A DNA stretch of 64,000 bases, taken from contig NZ_JACIJC010000004.1 of assembly GCF_014199215.1 (NCBI RefSeq), positions 124,001-188,000 on the forward strand, in the 5' to 3' direction. The stretch comes from Sphingobium boeckii (GTDB lineage Bacteria; Pseudomonadota; Alphaproteobacteria; Sphingomonadales; Sphingomonadaceae). The notes beneath the pieces are model-generated. The model was not told where the DNA came from, ran no database searches, and saw nothing but the letters and a program-made list of their open reading frames with translations. Position 1 is the first letter of the stretch. Each line of letters begins with the position of its first letter. The position numbers and the translations under genes were made by a program. Positions 17,070 through 25,450 of the stretch are shown here, one piece after another.

Positions 17070-17096
17070 TTAACGGCAATCGTTTCGATTTGTTAA
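17070..17096 (-). promoter_or_regulatory. Sigma-28 type promoter of flgM-flgN
   Basis: On the minus strand: TTAA, 15 nt, GCCGTTAA, ending 46 nt before the flgM ATG. The -35 part overlaps the flgA stop codon, giving flgMN independent late expression. Confidence 0.7.
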
Positions 17097-17608
17097 GACC
17101 CCGGAATGCGAACAACGCCCTCGCGGACCACTTCAACCATCATAGGCGCATTTTTCGCTCCGCCACGCACGCGAATCCGGGCACCGATGCGCCCATCCTG
17201 CTCGGCAATCGCCTGAGAGGAGACCGAAAAAAACTTTCCACCCGCCACGAGTTCGACCGGATCACCTTTGCGGATCACCAATTCGCCCTGGTCCAACTGC
17301 CCCTGTGCTGAAGCGCCGCCCGCCGCGCGCATCAGCGGCACGCGAATGCGCCAGCCCAGCGCCGCGCAGCGCACCGCGACTGCGCCCAGATTGGGTGGGT
17401 CATAGGCCAAGGGATCTGGGCAGGACGCCAGTTTCAGGCGGCGGTCGATCGGCGCGGCAGGGCCGCCCGGCTCGCCAATGCCCGCCCCCAGTTCGGCGAC
17501 CAGGCCGGATTCCAGCCGCGCCACATTTTCGAACGACTGCGCCATGACAGGCGCAGCAGCGCCGGCCATCAACATCATCGTCATGTGTCGGAAAACCGTC
17601 ATCTTCAT
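17093..17608 (-). CDS. flgA: FlgA, P-ring assembly chaperone
   Basis: 171 residues from the ATG at 17608, which gives a good signal peptide (MKMTVFRHMTMMLMAGAAA PVMAQS, cleaved after MAQ or nearby). A longer frame to 17653, directly abutting the upstream stop, is possible. The C-terminal SAF domain has GQLDQGELVIRKGDPVELVA and later GARIRVRGGAKN. FlgA helps FlgI assemble the periplasmic P-ring. Confidence 0.88.
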   Translation of the reverse strand: MKMTVFRHMTMMLMAGAAAPVMAQSFENVARLESGLVAELGAGIGEPGGPAAPIDRRLKLASCPDPLAYDPPNLGAVAVRCAALGWRIRVPLMRAAGGASAQGQLDQGELVIRKGDPVELVAGGKFFSVSSQAIAEQDGRIGARIRVRGGAKNAPMMVEVVREGVVRIPGS

Positions 17609-17653
17609 CGATCTTGCCCCATTTGTCATCCTGACAAGCAAGGATTGCGCCAT

Positions 17654-18121
17654 TTAGCGAGAACGATGCCGCACCGTGATCCGCTGATCCCCCGCCACAG
17701 TGGCCGCAGCGTCCATGTCGATATCGATCGCATCCGGCGCGATGCCCGCCAGCGAAAGATGTCGCGCGACGGCTGCGGCGCGCGCAGCGGATAGCTCCCA
17801 AGTGTCAAACCGCGCCCCAGCATGGGATTGGCCGATGCTGGTGACGATCACCCTGCCCTCGCTCGTCCACTGCCCGGCAAGCGCGTTCAGATCCTTCTGT
17901 GCACCGGGTTTCAACACGGCCTCGCCGGTTTCGAAGATCGCATCTGCCGCATAGCCGCCGGCAACTGCGCGTGATGTCTTGGGGCCAAGCGCATCACCGA
18001 TCCCCTGGACGATCCGGTCCGCATCGCTTTCCCGTGCATGGAGCATCACGAAAAAGGCGAGCAGCAGCAGGATGAGATCCGCAAAGCTCAGCAGCCAGCG
18101 GGGTTGGGCGGCGATCTTCAT
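17654..18121 (-). CDS. Small MotB-like stator protein (second set)
   Basis: 155 residues, about half the size of MotB. The single membrane helix begins PRWLLSFADLILLLLAFFV, with Asp15 at the place of the proton-binding aspartate of MotB. The rest resembles a short OmpA/MotB peptidoglycan-binding region (VIVTSIGQSHAGARFDTWEL, SAARAAAVARHLSLAG). The plug/linker region is only about 40 residues. It overlaps the MotA-like gene, so the pair probably forms one stator complex. A role other than flagellar rotation cannot be excluded. Confidence 0.72.
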   Translation of the reverse strand: MKIAAQPRWLLSFADLILLLLAFFVMLHARESDADRIVQGIGDALGPKTSRAVAGGYAADAIFETGEAVLKPGAQKDLNALAGQWTSEGRVIVTSIGQSHAGARFDTWELSAARAAAVARHLSLAGIAPDAIDIDMDAAATVAGDQRITVRHRSR

Positions 18122-18801
18122 TGCGCGACGCGAAGTTTGGGCACCGGCGCGACCGGCTTGGCCTCCAGTTCCGCCACCGCCAGCGTCTCCAGATGATCCA
18201 GCGCGCGGCGCTGCCAGGCCAGTTCATGCGCGGAGAGACGCTCCAGCCGCCGCGCGATCGGCAAAGCGATCAGATTGGCGATGATGATCCCGTAAAGCGT
18301 GGTGAGCATCGCCAGCGCCATCGGGCCACCGATCGCCGCGGCATCGTCCATCGCGGCGAACATGAAGACCAGGCCGATGATCGTGCCGATCATCCCCATG
18401 GCGGGCGCTGTTTCCGCCGCCATCGTCCAGAAATCGATCGCGATGGCGTGACGACGGCGCCGGTCTTCGAGCTCTTCCTCCACCCAGCGCGTGAAAGCGG
18501 CAGCCGATGTCGCATCGGACAGGCGGCGCGCCGCCAGGCGGAGAAAGCGCTGCGCGGTCTCCACCCGATCGGCGCAGGCGATGCTGCGGGCTTCGGCGAT
18601 CCGCTCGATCAGGCGAACGGCGCGCATCGCGGCGATCTCATCCTGTTCGGGGGCTGCACTGAACAGCGGGCCGAATGCGGCAAAGGCGCGCGACAGTCCG
18701 GCGCGATCGAAACGGGAAAGCACCACCAGCATCGTGCCCGCAAAAACCAGCAGAAAGGACGTGAAATCAGCCAATTGCGCCAGTTTTTCAAGCATCGCCA
18801 T
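18118..18801 (-). CDS. MotA/ExbB-family stator protein (second set)
   Basis: 227 residues from the ATG at 18801 (or 18795). There is an N-terminal helix pair (FTSFLLVFAGTMLVVLS), a charged cytoplasmic loop, and a C-terminal TM3-TM4 unit (APAMGMIGTIIGLVFMF and MLTTLYGIIIANLIALPI) typical of MotA/TolQ/ExbB proton channels. It overlaps the MotB-like gene by 4 nt. The reading frame extends upstream over the palindromes, but that part has no coding character. A canonical motAB pair also exists at 27758-29572. Confidence 0.78.
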   Translation of the reverse strand: MAMLEKLAQLADFTSFLLVFAGTMLVVLSRFDRAGLSRAFAAFGPLFSAAPEQDEIAAMRAVRLIERIAEARSIACADRVETAQRFLRLAARRLSDATSAAAFTRWVEEELEDRRRRHAIAIDFWTMAAETAPAMGMIGTIIGLVFMFAAMDDAAAIGGPMALAMLTTLYGIIIANLIALPIARRLERLSAHELAWQRRALDHLETLAVAELEAKPVAPVPKLRVAQ

Positions 18802-18829
18802 TCCCCAGAATGCCCCGACCGGCAATGAC

Positions 18830-18866
18830 CGGCAAAAGTTTGCCGCCCCCGGCAATTTCTTGCCGG
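18830..18866. promoter_or_regulatory. Paired CGGCAA-TTGCCG palindromes, candidate enhancer
   Basis: Two perfect palindromes: CGGCAAAAGTTTGCCG (18830-18845) and CCGGCAATTTCTTGCCGG (18849-18866), plus a lone CCGGCAA at 18819-18825. They lie 54-90 nt upstream of the flgB sigma-54 promoter, a usual place for an activator site, and equally close to the divergent motA-like gene. Confidence 0.65.
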
Positions 18867-18919
18867 TTACGTTTGGATAACCATCGTTCACCCCAGCTTT
18901 TCCGGGGTTTTTCGCACTT

Positions 18920-18935
18920 TGGCACACCCTTTGCT
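18920..18935 (+). promoter_or_regulatory. Sigma-54 promoter of the flgB-flgL operon
   Basis: TGGCACACCCTTTGCT agrees with TGGCACGnnnnTTGCW with correct spacing, 84 nt before the flgB ATG. Confidence 0.88.
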
Positions 18936-19018
18936 GAATAGGGGCCATGAGGCGCTCAAGCTGAATAACGGCAGCGGCGGCGAAGGTTTAAGTGGGCAAA
19001 GTTGAAGTGGGGCAATCG

Positions 19019-19372
19019 ATGAGCATCACGCAGGATCTGTTCGGCATTCATGGCACGGCGCTTGCGCTGCGCAGCCAGCGGCTGACCACGCTCGCCTCCA
19101 ACATCGCGAACGCCGCCACACCCAATTACAAAGCGCGCGACATCGATTTCACCAAGGCACTGGCGATGGCCGAAAGCGGCACAGCGGTGAACCAGGCCGG
19201 CAATGAAGCGATGGGCTATCGCATCCCGCTGGAATCCTCGCTCGACGGCAACACCGTGGAGCTGGGCACCGAGCAGACATTGTTCGCGGAAAATGCGGTG
19301 CAATATCGCACCACCCTTTCCTTTCTGCAGGGCCGCATCGGCACGCTGATGTCAGCGATCAAGGGAGAATAA
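19019..19372 (+). CDS. flgB: FlgB, proximal rod protein
   Basis: 117 residues from the ATG at 19019 with a GTGGGG ribosome site; an upstream GTG is in frame but weaker. The N-terminal rod signature is present (RLTTLASNIANAATPNYKAR, then DIDF). FlgB is the most cell-proximal rod subunit, exported after FliE. It is the first gene of the flgB-L operon. Confidence 0.95.
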   Translation: MSITQDLFGIHGTALALRSQRLTTLASNIANAATPNYKARDIDFTKALAMAESGTAVNQAGNEAMGYRIPLESSLDGNTVELGTEQTLFAENAVQYRTTLSFLQGRIGTLMSAIKGE

Positions 19373-19376
19373 GCGC

Positions 19377-19781
19377 ATGTCCAATTCGCTTTCCGTATTC
19401 GATATCGCCGGGCGGGCCATGTCCGCCCAGATGGTGCGCCTGAACACCACCGCCTCCAATCTCGCGAATGCCGGATCGGTTTCCAACAGCAAGGCGACCG
19501 CATTCCGTGCGCTCAAGCCGGTGTTCGAAACGGTCAATGGCAATCCGGGCGAGGCCACGGTGCGCGTGCGTCAGGTGGTCACGTCGCAGACCGAGCCGAC
19601 CAAGAAGCACGATCCCGATCATCCCATGGCCGATGCCAATGGCGATGTGTGGCAATCAGGCGTCGATAGCGCGGCCGAGCTGGTCGAGATGCTGGAAACG
19701 GCGCGGCAATATCAAAACATCGTGCAGGTCCTTCAGACCGCGAAAACTCTGACACTCGACACATTGAGGATGGGCAAATGA
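19377..19781 (+). CDS. flgC: FlgC, proximal rod protein
   Basis: 134 residues, normal length. The N-terminal motif MVRLNTTASNLANAGSVSNS and the C-terminal ELVEMLETARQYQNIVQVLQ are typical of FlgC. It polymerises onto FlgB in the rod. It starts 4 nt after flgB and overlaps flgD. Confidence 0.95.
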   Translation: MSNSLSVFDIAGRAMSAQMVRLNTTASNLANAGSVSNSKATAFRALKPVFETVNGNPGEATVRVRQVVTSQTEPTKKHDPDHPMADANGDVWQSGVDSAAELVEMLETARQYQNIVQVLQTAKTLTLDTLRMGK

Positions 19782-20437
19782 GCACCATTACGGGCAATTC
19801 GGCGCTTGATGCGCTGACCACCACCACGAACACGGCCAAGAGCAGCACGCTCGATCAGGAAGCATTCCTGAAGCTGATGACGACGCAGTTGAAGACGCAG
19901 GATCCGTTCAATCCGGTGGATAACACGCAGATGGTTGCGCAGATGGCGCAATTCTCCAGCGTCGCCGGCATTTCAGAAATGAACCAGAGCCTGAAGGGTA
20001 TTGCCGAAACGCTCACAGCTTCGCGCGTGGGGGATACCGCGAGCTGGATCGGTCACCCGGCGCTGGTCGCTTCGGACTCCGCGCCGCCACTGGCGGACGG
20101 CAGCTATGCAGGCGAAATCGCCATCGCCGAACCCGCGAACAACGTCACGGTCAGCCTCGTCGATGCCAACGGCCAAGTGGTCCACACCGAAGCGCTCGGC
20201 GCGAAGGCGGCGGGCAACTTCGCGTTCAAATGGGATGGCAAGGCCGCCGACGGCACCCCCACCACCGGAACGCTGCAGATCGTGGTGAATGCCGAGGGAT
20301 CGGCCGGCAAGATCGAAGCCGCCACCGCGGCCTGGACCCCGATCACCGGCGTGCAATCGCCCGCCAGCGGCAGCGCCGCCTCGCTTGTCACGCCGCTCGG
20401 GCTGATCGCGCCCGAAGAAGCCATCCGCCTCGGCTGA
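19778..20437 (+). CDS. flgD: FlgD, hook cap/scaffold protein
   Basis: 219 residues. The N-terminal FlgD motif is clear (LDQEAFLKLMTTQLKTQDPF, then NPVDNTQMVAQMAQFSSV). The C-terminal Ig/FlgD domain includes NVTVSLVDANGQVVHTEALG and FAFKWDGKAADG. FlgD caps the growing hook. It is translationally coupled to flgC. Confidence 0.94.
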   Translation: MSTITGNSALDALTTTTNTAKSSTLDQEAFLKLMTTQLKTQDPFNPVDNTQMVAQMAQFSSVAGISEMNQSLKGIAETLTASRVGDTASWIGHPALVASDSAPPLADGSYAGEIAIAEPANNVTVSLVDANGQVVHTEALGAKAAGNFAFKWDGKAADGTPTTGTLQIVVNAEGSAGKIEAATAAWTPITGVQSPASGSAASLVTPLGLIAPEEAIRLG

Positions 20438-20462
20438 ACCCATTTCCTGAACGGAGAATAAC

Positions 20463-21776
20463 ATGTCTTTCTACACCTCGCTTTCCGGCCTCAAGGGCGC
20501 GCAGACCGATCTTTCGGTGATCGCCAACAATGTGGCGAACGTCGGCACCGTGGGCTTCAAGCGCAGCCGCACCGAATTCGGCGATCTGGTATCGTCCTCG
20601 CCGATGCAGTCGGGCAATGTCGCTGGCCAGGGCACGCGCCTCAAGAGCATCACGCAGCAATTCGGCCAGGGCGGTTTCTCCGCTTCGGATCGGGCGCTGG
20701 ATCTCGCGATCAGCGGCCAGGGCTTTTTCGCCACTCGCAGCGATGGTGCCGGTGGCCGTCTGAGCTACACCCGCAACGGTGCATTCGGGCTGGACGACCA
20801 GCGCAACGTGATCGATGCGCGCGGCAATTTCCTCCAGGTTCTGCCGGTCGATTCCTATGGCGTCGTCACCGCCACCGGCATTTCCGCATCGCGCAACCTT
20901 CAGGTGCCTTTGACCTCCGGCCAGTCCCAGGCCACGTCGAACATCGACATCACGGTCAATCTGCCGTCGGACGCGCAGCTCCCGGCAGACCGCGCGGTCT
21001 ACAACACCGGCAATCCTTATGAATTCGATCGGTTCGATCCCAATAGCTATAATTTCTCGTCTGCGACGAGCGTTTACGACGCAGCCGGCAACGAGCTTCC
21101 CGCGACGGTCTATTACACGCGGACCACCGCGCCGGCGGCGGCTGATCCCAATGATCCGAACTCGGTGCCGACGACCGACAGCACCTGGCAAGCGCGCATG
21201 TTCGTGGGCAGCACCGAGGTGACCGGGACCACGCCGATCGAAATGACCTTCGATGGCAATGGCAATCTGACCGCGCCGACCGGCGGAACCACACTGCCCA
21301 ACATCCAGCCCTCGGGCGCGAGCGGCCCGCTGTCGCTCACGGTCGATTTCGGCACCGCGACCCGCCAGGCCGCAGGCGCTTTCTCTCTGGGCAATTTCGC
21401 GCAGGACGGCTTTGCCGCCGGCCAGTTCGACAATATCTCGGTCGGCTCGGACGGTCTTGTCACCGCCACCTATTCCAATGGAGACAGCCAGGCGCTCGGC
21501 AAGATCATGATGGTGAACTTCGCCAATCCGGCAGGTCTCCGTCAGCTCGGCGATGCAAGCTGGAGCGCCACGGGCAATTCGGGCGAGCCTTTAGTGGGTG
21601 AAGCCAGCAGCGCCGGCTTCGGCGTGCTGCAATCGGGTGCGCTGGAACAGGCCAATGTGGATATCACCGAGGAACTCGTCGCCCTGATCTCCGCGCAGCG
21701 GAATTTTCAGGCGAACGCCAAGGCGATCGAAACAGCGAACACGCTGACCCAGACCATCGTGAACATGCGGAGCTGA
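20463..21776 (+). CDS. flgE: FlgE, flagellar hook protein
   Basis: 437 residues. The rod/hook N-terminal motif is MSFYTSLSGLKGAQTDLSV with IANNVANVGTVGFKRSRTEF, and the C-terminal motif is DITEELVALISAQRNFQANA. The central part (about 150-330) is variable. FlgE polymerises into the universal joint under FlgD and FliK control. Ribosome site GGAGAA precedes the start. Confidence 0.96.
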   Translation: MSFYTSLSGLKGAQTDLSVIANNVANVGTVGFKRSRTEFGDLVSSSPMQSGNVAGQGTRLKSITQQFGQGGFSASDRALDLAISGQGFFATRSDGAGGRLSYTRNGAFGLDDQRNVIDARGNFLQVLPVDSYGVVTATGISASRNLQVPLTSGQSQATSNIDITVNLPSDAQLPADRAVYNTGNPYEFDRFDPNSYNFSSATSVYDAAGNELPATVYYTRTTAPAAADPNDPNSVPTTDSTWQARMFVGSTEVTGTTPIEMTFDGNGNLTAPTGGTTLPNIQPSGASGPLSLTVDFGTATRQAAGAFSLGNFAQDGFAAGQFDNISVGSDGLVTATYSNGDSQALGKIMMVNFANPAGLRQLGDASWSATGNSGEPLVGEASSAGFGVLQSGALEQANVDITEELVALISAQRNFQANAKAIETANTLTQTIVNMRS

Positions 21777-21782
21777 TAAGCC

Positions 21783-22526
21783 ATGGACCGGCTGATCTAC
21801 ACCTCTCTCTCGGCGATGCGCGGCGCGATGTCGCAGCAGACGACGACCGCGAACAATCTCGCGAACGTCAACACTGTGGGCTTTCGCGCCGAAATCGCCA
21901 ACACGCAGGCGCTGTGGCTGAACGGCCCCGGCTTCGACGCCCGCGCGCCGGCCTCCGAAGAAGTGAAGTCAGCCGACATGAACGCCGGCGCGGTGTTCGA
22001 GACCGGCCGTGCGCTGGATGTGGCGATGGATGCCGACGCATTGCTTTCGGTGCAGGCCCCCAATGGCGACGAGGCCTATACCCGCCGCGGTGATCTTCAG
22101 CTTGATGACAGCGGCTTGCTCACCACGGGTGACGGTCACCCGGTTCTGGGCGATCAAGGCCCGATCGCGCTGCCGCCCGCAGACGAGGTGCGGATCGACA
22201 AGGATGGTTCGATCTGGATCATCCCGACCGGCGGCGACATCAATCAGCCACAAAAGGTGGATCGTCTCAAACTGGTTTCAGCGCAGGGTTCGCAGACCAT
22301 CAAGGGCATAGACGGCCTGTTTCGCGTCAATGGCGGCGGCGCTCTGCCCGCCGATCCGCAGGCGCAGGTCACGTCGTCCAGCCTCGAAGGCTCCAATGTC
22401 AACGCCACCCAGGCTCTGGTCGATATGATCGACGCCAGCCGCGCCTGGGAAACCCAGATCAAATTGCTCACCACCGCGCGCGAGCTGGATACGGCCTCGG
22501 CCGATCTGATGCGCCTGCCCGCCTGA
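21783..22526 (+). CDS. flgF: FlgF, rod protein
   Basis: 247 residues. It starts MDRLIYTSLSAMRGAMSQQT with TTANNLANVNTVGFRAEIAN, and ends with VDMIDASRAWETQIKLLTTA, the FlgF pattern. It lies between flgE and flgG as usual. Confidence 0.95.
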   Translation: MDRLIYTSLSAMRGAMSQQTTTANNLANVNTVGFRAEIANTQALWLNGPGFDARAPASEEVKSADMNAGAVFETGRALDVAMDADALLSVQAPNGDEAYTRRGDLQLDDSGLLTTGDGHPVLGDQGPIALPPADEVRIDKDGSIWIIPTGGDINQPQKVDRLKLVSAQGSQTIKGIDGLFRVNGGGALPADPQAQVTSSSLEGSNVNATQALVDMIDASRAWETQIKLLTTARELDTASADLMRLPA

Positions 22527-22553
22527 TAATCTCAAGAACAGGGATAGAAACAC

Positions 22554-23342
22554 ATGACCAGTTCCGCTCTCCACGTCGCCCGCACCGGCCTTGACGCCCA
22601 ATCGGCCCGGATGCGCGTGATCGCCAACAACCTGGCGAACGTGAACACCACGGGCTTCAAGCGCGATCGCGCCAGCTTCGAGACCTTGGCCTATCAATCG
22701 ATCACCGCGCCGGGTGCCACCTCTTCGGGCGAAAACAAATATGCCACCGGCCTGTCGCTGGGTTCGGGCGTGCAGATGACGGGCACATCGCGGATCGATA
22801 CCGCCGGATCGCTGATCACCACGGGCAATGCGCTCGACGTGGCGATTGAAGGCAGCGGCTATTTCCAAGTGCAGATGCCCGATGGTCGCATCGGTTATAC
22901 CCGCGCCGGCAATTTCAATCAGTCGCCCGAAGGCAAGATCATCACCGATGACGGCAAGCCGCTCATTCCGGAGATCAGCATTCCCGAAGGCGCGCAAGCC
23001 ATCACCATCGGCGCGGACGGCACGATTTCCGCCACCCTGCCCGGTGAAAGCGAAGCCACGGAACTCGGCAAGATCGAGACCGCACGCTTCATCAATCCCG
23101 CGGGTCTGTTGGCGCTTGGCGACAACATCCTCGTCGAAACGGCGGCGTCCGGCTCCCCACAAGTCGGCGCCGCCGGAATCGACGGTCGCGGGACCATTCG
23201 CAGCGGCTCGCTGGAAGGATCGAACGTCAATGTCGTCGAGGAACTCGTCGACATGATCGAGACCCAGCGCGCCTATGAGGTCAATTCCAAGATGATCTCG
23301 GCGACCGACGAGATGCTCAAATATGTCAATCAGCAGCTTTAA
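22554..23342 (+). CDS. flgG: FlgG, distal rod protein
   Basis: 262 residues, the standard FlgG length. Features are MRVIANNLANVNTTGFKRDR near the N-terminus, LDVAIEGSGYFQVQMPDG and the C-terminal EELVDMIETQRAYEVNSKMI. FlgG forms the distal rod through the P- and L-rings. Confidence 0.97.
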   Translation: MTSSALHVARTGLDAQSARMRVIANNLANVNTTGFKRDRASFETLAYQSITAPGATSSGENKYATGLSLGSGVQMTGTSRIDTAGSLITTGNALDVAIEGSGYFQVQMPDGRIGYTRAGNFNQSPEGKIITDDGKPLIPEISIPEGAQAITIGADGTISATLPGESEATELGKIETARFINPAGLLALGDNILVETAASGSPQVGAAGIDGRGTIRSGSLEGSNVNVVEELVDMIETQRAYEVNSKMISATDEMLKYVNQQL

Positions 23343-23355
23343 GGCGCTTGATCTG

Positions 23356-24039
23356 ATGACAACCCGCATTTCCTTTGGCGCTGGCATCGCCTTCATCGCC
23401 GTGGCCGCCATGATGGTGGCCACGGCACCCGTTTCCGCGAAAAAAAAGCAGGTCGATCCCGAATTCGCGCCCACCATGTCCGATCCGCTTCAGGCACGGC
23501 CCACCAATGGCGCGATCTTTCAGGTGGCCAATGGCTATGCACCGCTTACCAGCGGCAATCGCGCAGCCTCGATCGGCGATCTGGTCACGATCCTGCTGGT
23601 GGAACGCACCCAGGCGGTGAAGACCGCGACGCAATCGACCGACCGGCAGGGCGATATCGGCCTGACCCCACCCGCCACCGGCCCGCTGTCGCTCTTCAAT
23701 CCGAGCGATGTGGCCATGAGCGGCGGTGCCACCTTCGCCGGCAAGGGCCAGGCCACCCAGTCGAACACGCTGCAGGGCGAGATCACCGTCACCGTGGCGG
23801 CGGTCTATCCCAATGGCACGATGCTGGTGCGCGGCGAAAAGCGCGTCACGCTCAATCGCGGCGACGAATATATCCGGATTTCCGGCCTGGTCCGCCAGAT
23901 CGATATCAGTGCGGACAATCGCATCGCTTCCACCCGCGTTGCGGACGCCCGCATCGTCTATTCGGGCAAGGGCGACATCGCCCGGGCCAGCAAACAGGGC
24001 TGGCTGCAGAGCTTCTTCTCAAGAATCAGCCCGTTCTGA
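23356..24039 (+). CDS. flgH: FlgH, L-ring protein without an obvious lipobox
   Basis: 227 residues from the ATG at 23356. Conserved FlgH segments are present (NGAIFQ, AASIGDLVTILLVERTQAVK, VYPNGTMLVRGEKRVTLNRG, EYIRISGLVR). FlgH makes the outer-membrane L-ring and is normally a lipoprotein. Here the N-terminal signal region ends TAPVSAKKKQV and contains no cysteine, so export by ordinary signal peptidase I is implied. No alternative upstream start in frame adds a cysteine. Confidence 0.94.
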   Translation: MTTRISFGAGIAFIAVAAMMVATAPVSAKKKQVDPEFAPTMSDPLQARPTNGAIFQVANGYAPLTSGNRAASIGDLVTILLVERTQAVKTATQSTDRQGDIGLTPPATGPLSLFNPSDVAMSGGATFAGKGQATQSNTLQGEITVTVAAVYPNGTMLVRGEKRVTLNRGDEYIRISGLVRQIDISADNRIASTRVADARIVYSGKGDIARASKQGWLQSFFSRISPF

Positions 24040-24050
24040 CGTTAGGACAT

Positions 24051-25151
24051 ATGATGAAACGCTTTCTGACCCTTGCGCTGCTGATCCTGGCCAGCCTTTC
24101 CACCCCGGCCTTTGCCGAGCGGGTGAAGGATCTCGGCCAGTTCGAAGGTCTGCGCGTCAACCAGTTGACGGGCTATGGCATCGTCGTCGGCCTGGCCGGT
24201 ACGGGCGATGACAGCCTTGAATATGCCACGCAGGGCATGAAGGGCGTGGCATCGCGCTTCGGCATCACGCTGCCCGCGGGCGTCAATCCGGCGCTGAAGA
24301 ACAGCGCGGCCGTGATCATCACTGCTGATCTGCCCCCCATGGCCAAACCGGGCCAGCGCCTGGACATTACCGTGTCCGCATTGGGCAAGGCGAAATCGCT
24401 GCGCGGCGGCACGCTGATGATGAGCCCGATGCGGGGCGCGGATGGCCAGATCTATGCGATGGCGCAAGGCAATCTTGCGGTGGGCGGCCTTGGCGTCGAA
24501 GCGGCGGACGGATCGAAGCTCTCGATCAACATTCCTTCGGCGGGCCGCATCCCTTCGGGTGCCACGATCGAACAGGCCGTGCTCAACGGCTTTGGCGATA
24601 CCCCGCTGCTCACCTTCAATCTGGCCGAAGCCGATCTGACCACCGCCCAGCGCGTGGCGCAATCGATCAACGCTTCGATCGGCATGGGCCGCGCCCGTGC
24701 CATGGACGCCGTATCGATCGCGATCGAAGCGCCCACGGGTGTCGAAGGGCGCTCCACGCTGATGAGCCAGATCGAAAACCTCTATGTTGATCCCGCCGAT
24801 GCGCCCGCGCGCGTCATCGTCAACGCCCGCACGGGCACGGTGGTGATCAACGGTGCCGTCCGCATCCGCCCCGCCGCCGTCAGCCATGGCAAGCTCACCG
24901 TGAAGGTGGATGAAGATCCCCGGATCGTCCAGCCAGCGCCCTTCTCCAAGGGCGAAACCGCGCTTGAACCGTCCAGCACGATCACGGTGGAAGAGCATCG
25001 CTCCCCCATGTTCGCGGTGCAGGAAACGGCGTCGCTGTCCGATATCGTCAAGGTGGTGAACGCCATCGGCGCATCGCCGGCCGATCTGGTCGCGATCCTG
25101 GAAGCCCTGAAGCAGGCGGGCGCCATGAAGGCGGAGCTGGTGATCCTGTGA
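24051..25151 (+). CDS. flgI: FlgI, P-ring protein
   Basis: 366 residues with a signal peptide (FLTLALLILASLSTPAFA). Conserved FlgI parts are RVKDLGQFEGLRVNQLTGYG, IVVGLAGTGD, and RVIVNARTGTVVINGAVRI near the C-terminus. FlgI builds the ring in the peptidoglycan layer with FlgA as chaperone. Confidence 0.97.
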   Translation: MMKRFLTLALLILASLSTPAFAERVKDLGQFEGLRVNQLTGYGIVVGLAGTGDDSLEYATQGMKGVASRFGITLPAGVNPALKNSAAVIITADLPPMAKPGQRLDITVSALGKAKSLRGGTLMMSPMRGADGQIYAMAQGNLAVGGLGVEAADGSKLSINIPSAGRIPSGATIEQAVLNGFGDTPLLTFNLAEADLTTAQRVAQSINASIGMGRARAMDAVSIAIEAPTGVEGRSTLMSQIENLYVDPADAPARVIVNARTGTVVINGAVRIRPAAVSHGKLTVKVDEDPRIVQPAPFSKGETALEPSSTITVEEHRSPMFAVQETASLSDIVKVVNAIGASPADLVAILEALKQAGAMKAELVIL

Positions 25152-25450
25152 CCTCGGCGCTCTCCTCCATCACCGGCGCCGCGCCCGGCCAGTCCCCGCA
25201 GCGCGCGCAGCTTGAAAAGGCCGCGCAGGCTTTCGAAGCGGTGTTCGCACGGCAGATGATCGGATCGATGCGCTCGCCCAGCCTTGGCGAAGATCTGTTC
25301 GGCAGCGACGCGGGCAATCAGTTTCGCGACATGCAGGATTCCAAGCTGGCCGAGAGCATGGCCACCAGCGGATCGCTCGGCATCGCGCAGATGCTGCTCA
25401 AGCAATTCGAGGGCATGGTTCCCGCCACCGACAAAGGTAAAGCCACATGA
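25148..25450 (+). CDS. flgJ: FlgJ, rod-cap protein, N-terminal domain only
   Basis: 100 residues with the rod-binding domain alone (LEKAAQAFEAVFARQMIGSM, then GNQFRDMQDSKLAESMA). The C-terminal muramidase domain found in enterobacterial FlgJ is absent, as in many alphaproteobacteria. A separate transglycosylase gene at 29565-30425 may supply that activity. It overlaps flgI and flgK by 4 nt. Confidence 0.93.
   Translation: MTSALSSITGAAPGQSPQRAQLEKAAQAFEAVFARQMIGSMRSPSLGEDLFGSDAGNQFRDMQDSKLAESMATSGSLGIAQMLLKQFEGMVPATDKGKAT

Noticed and set aside
18849-18866. Minus-strand sigma-54-like GG...GC in the palindrome before the motA-like gene
   Set aside because: Spacing is 9 instead of 10 nt and the sequence is explained as a palindromic binding site.
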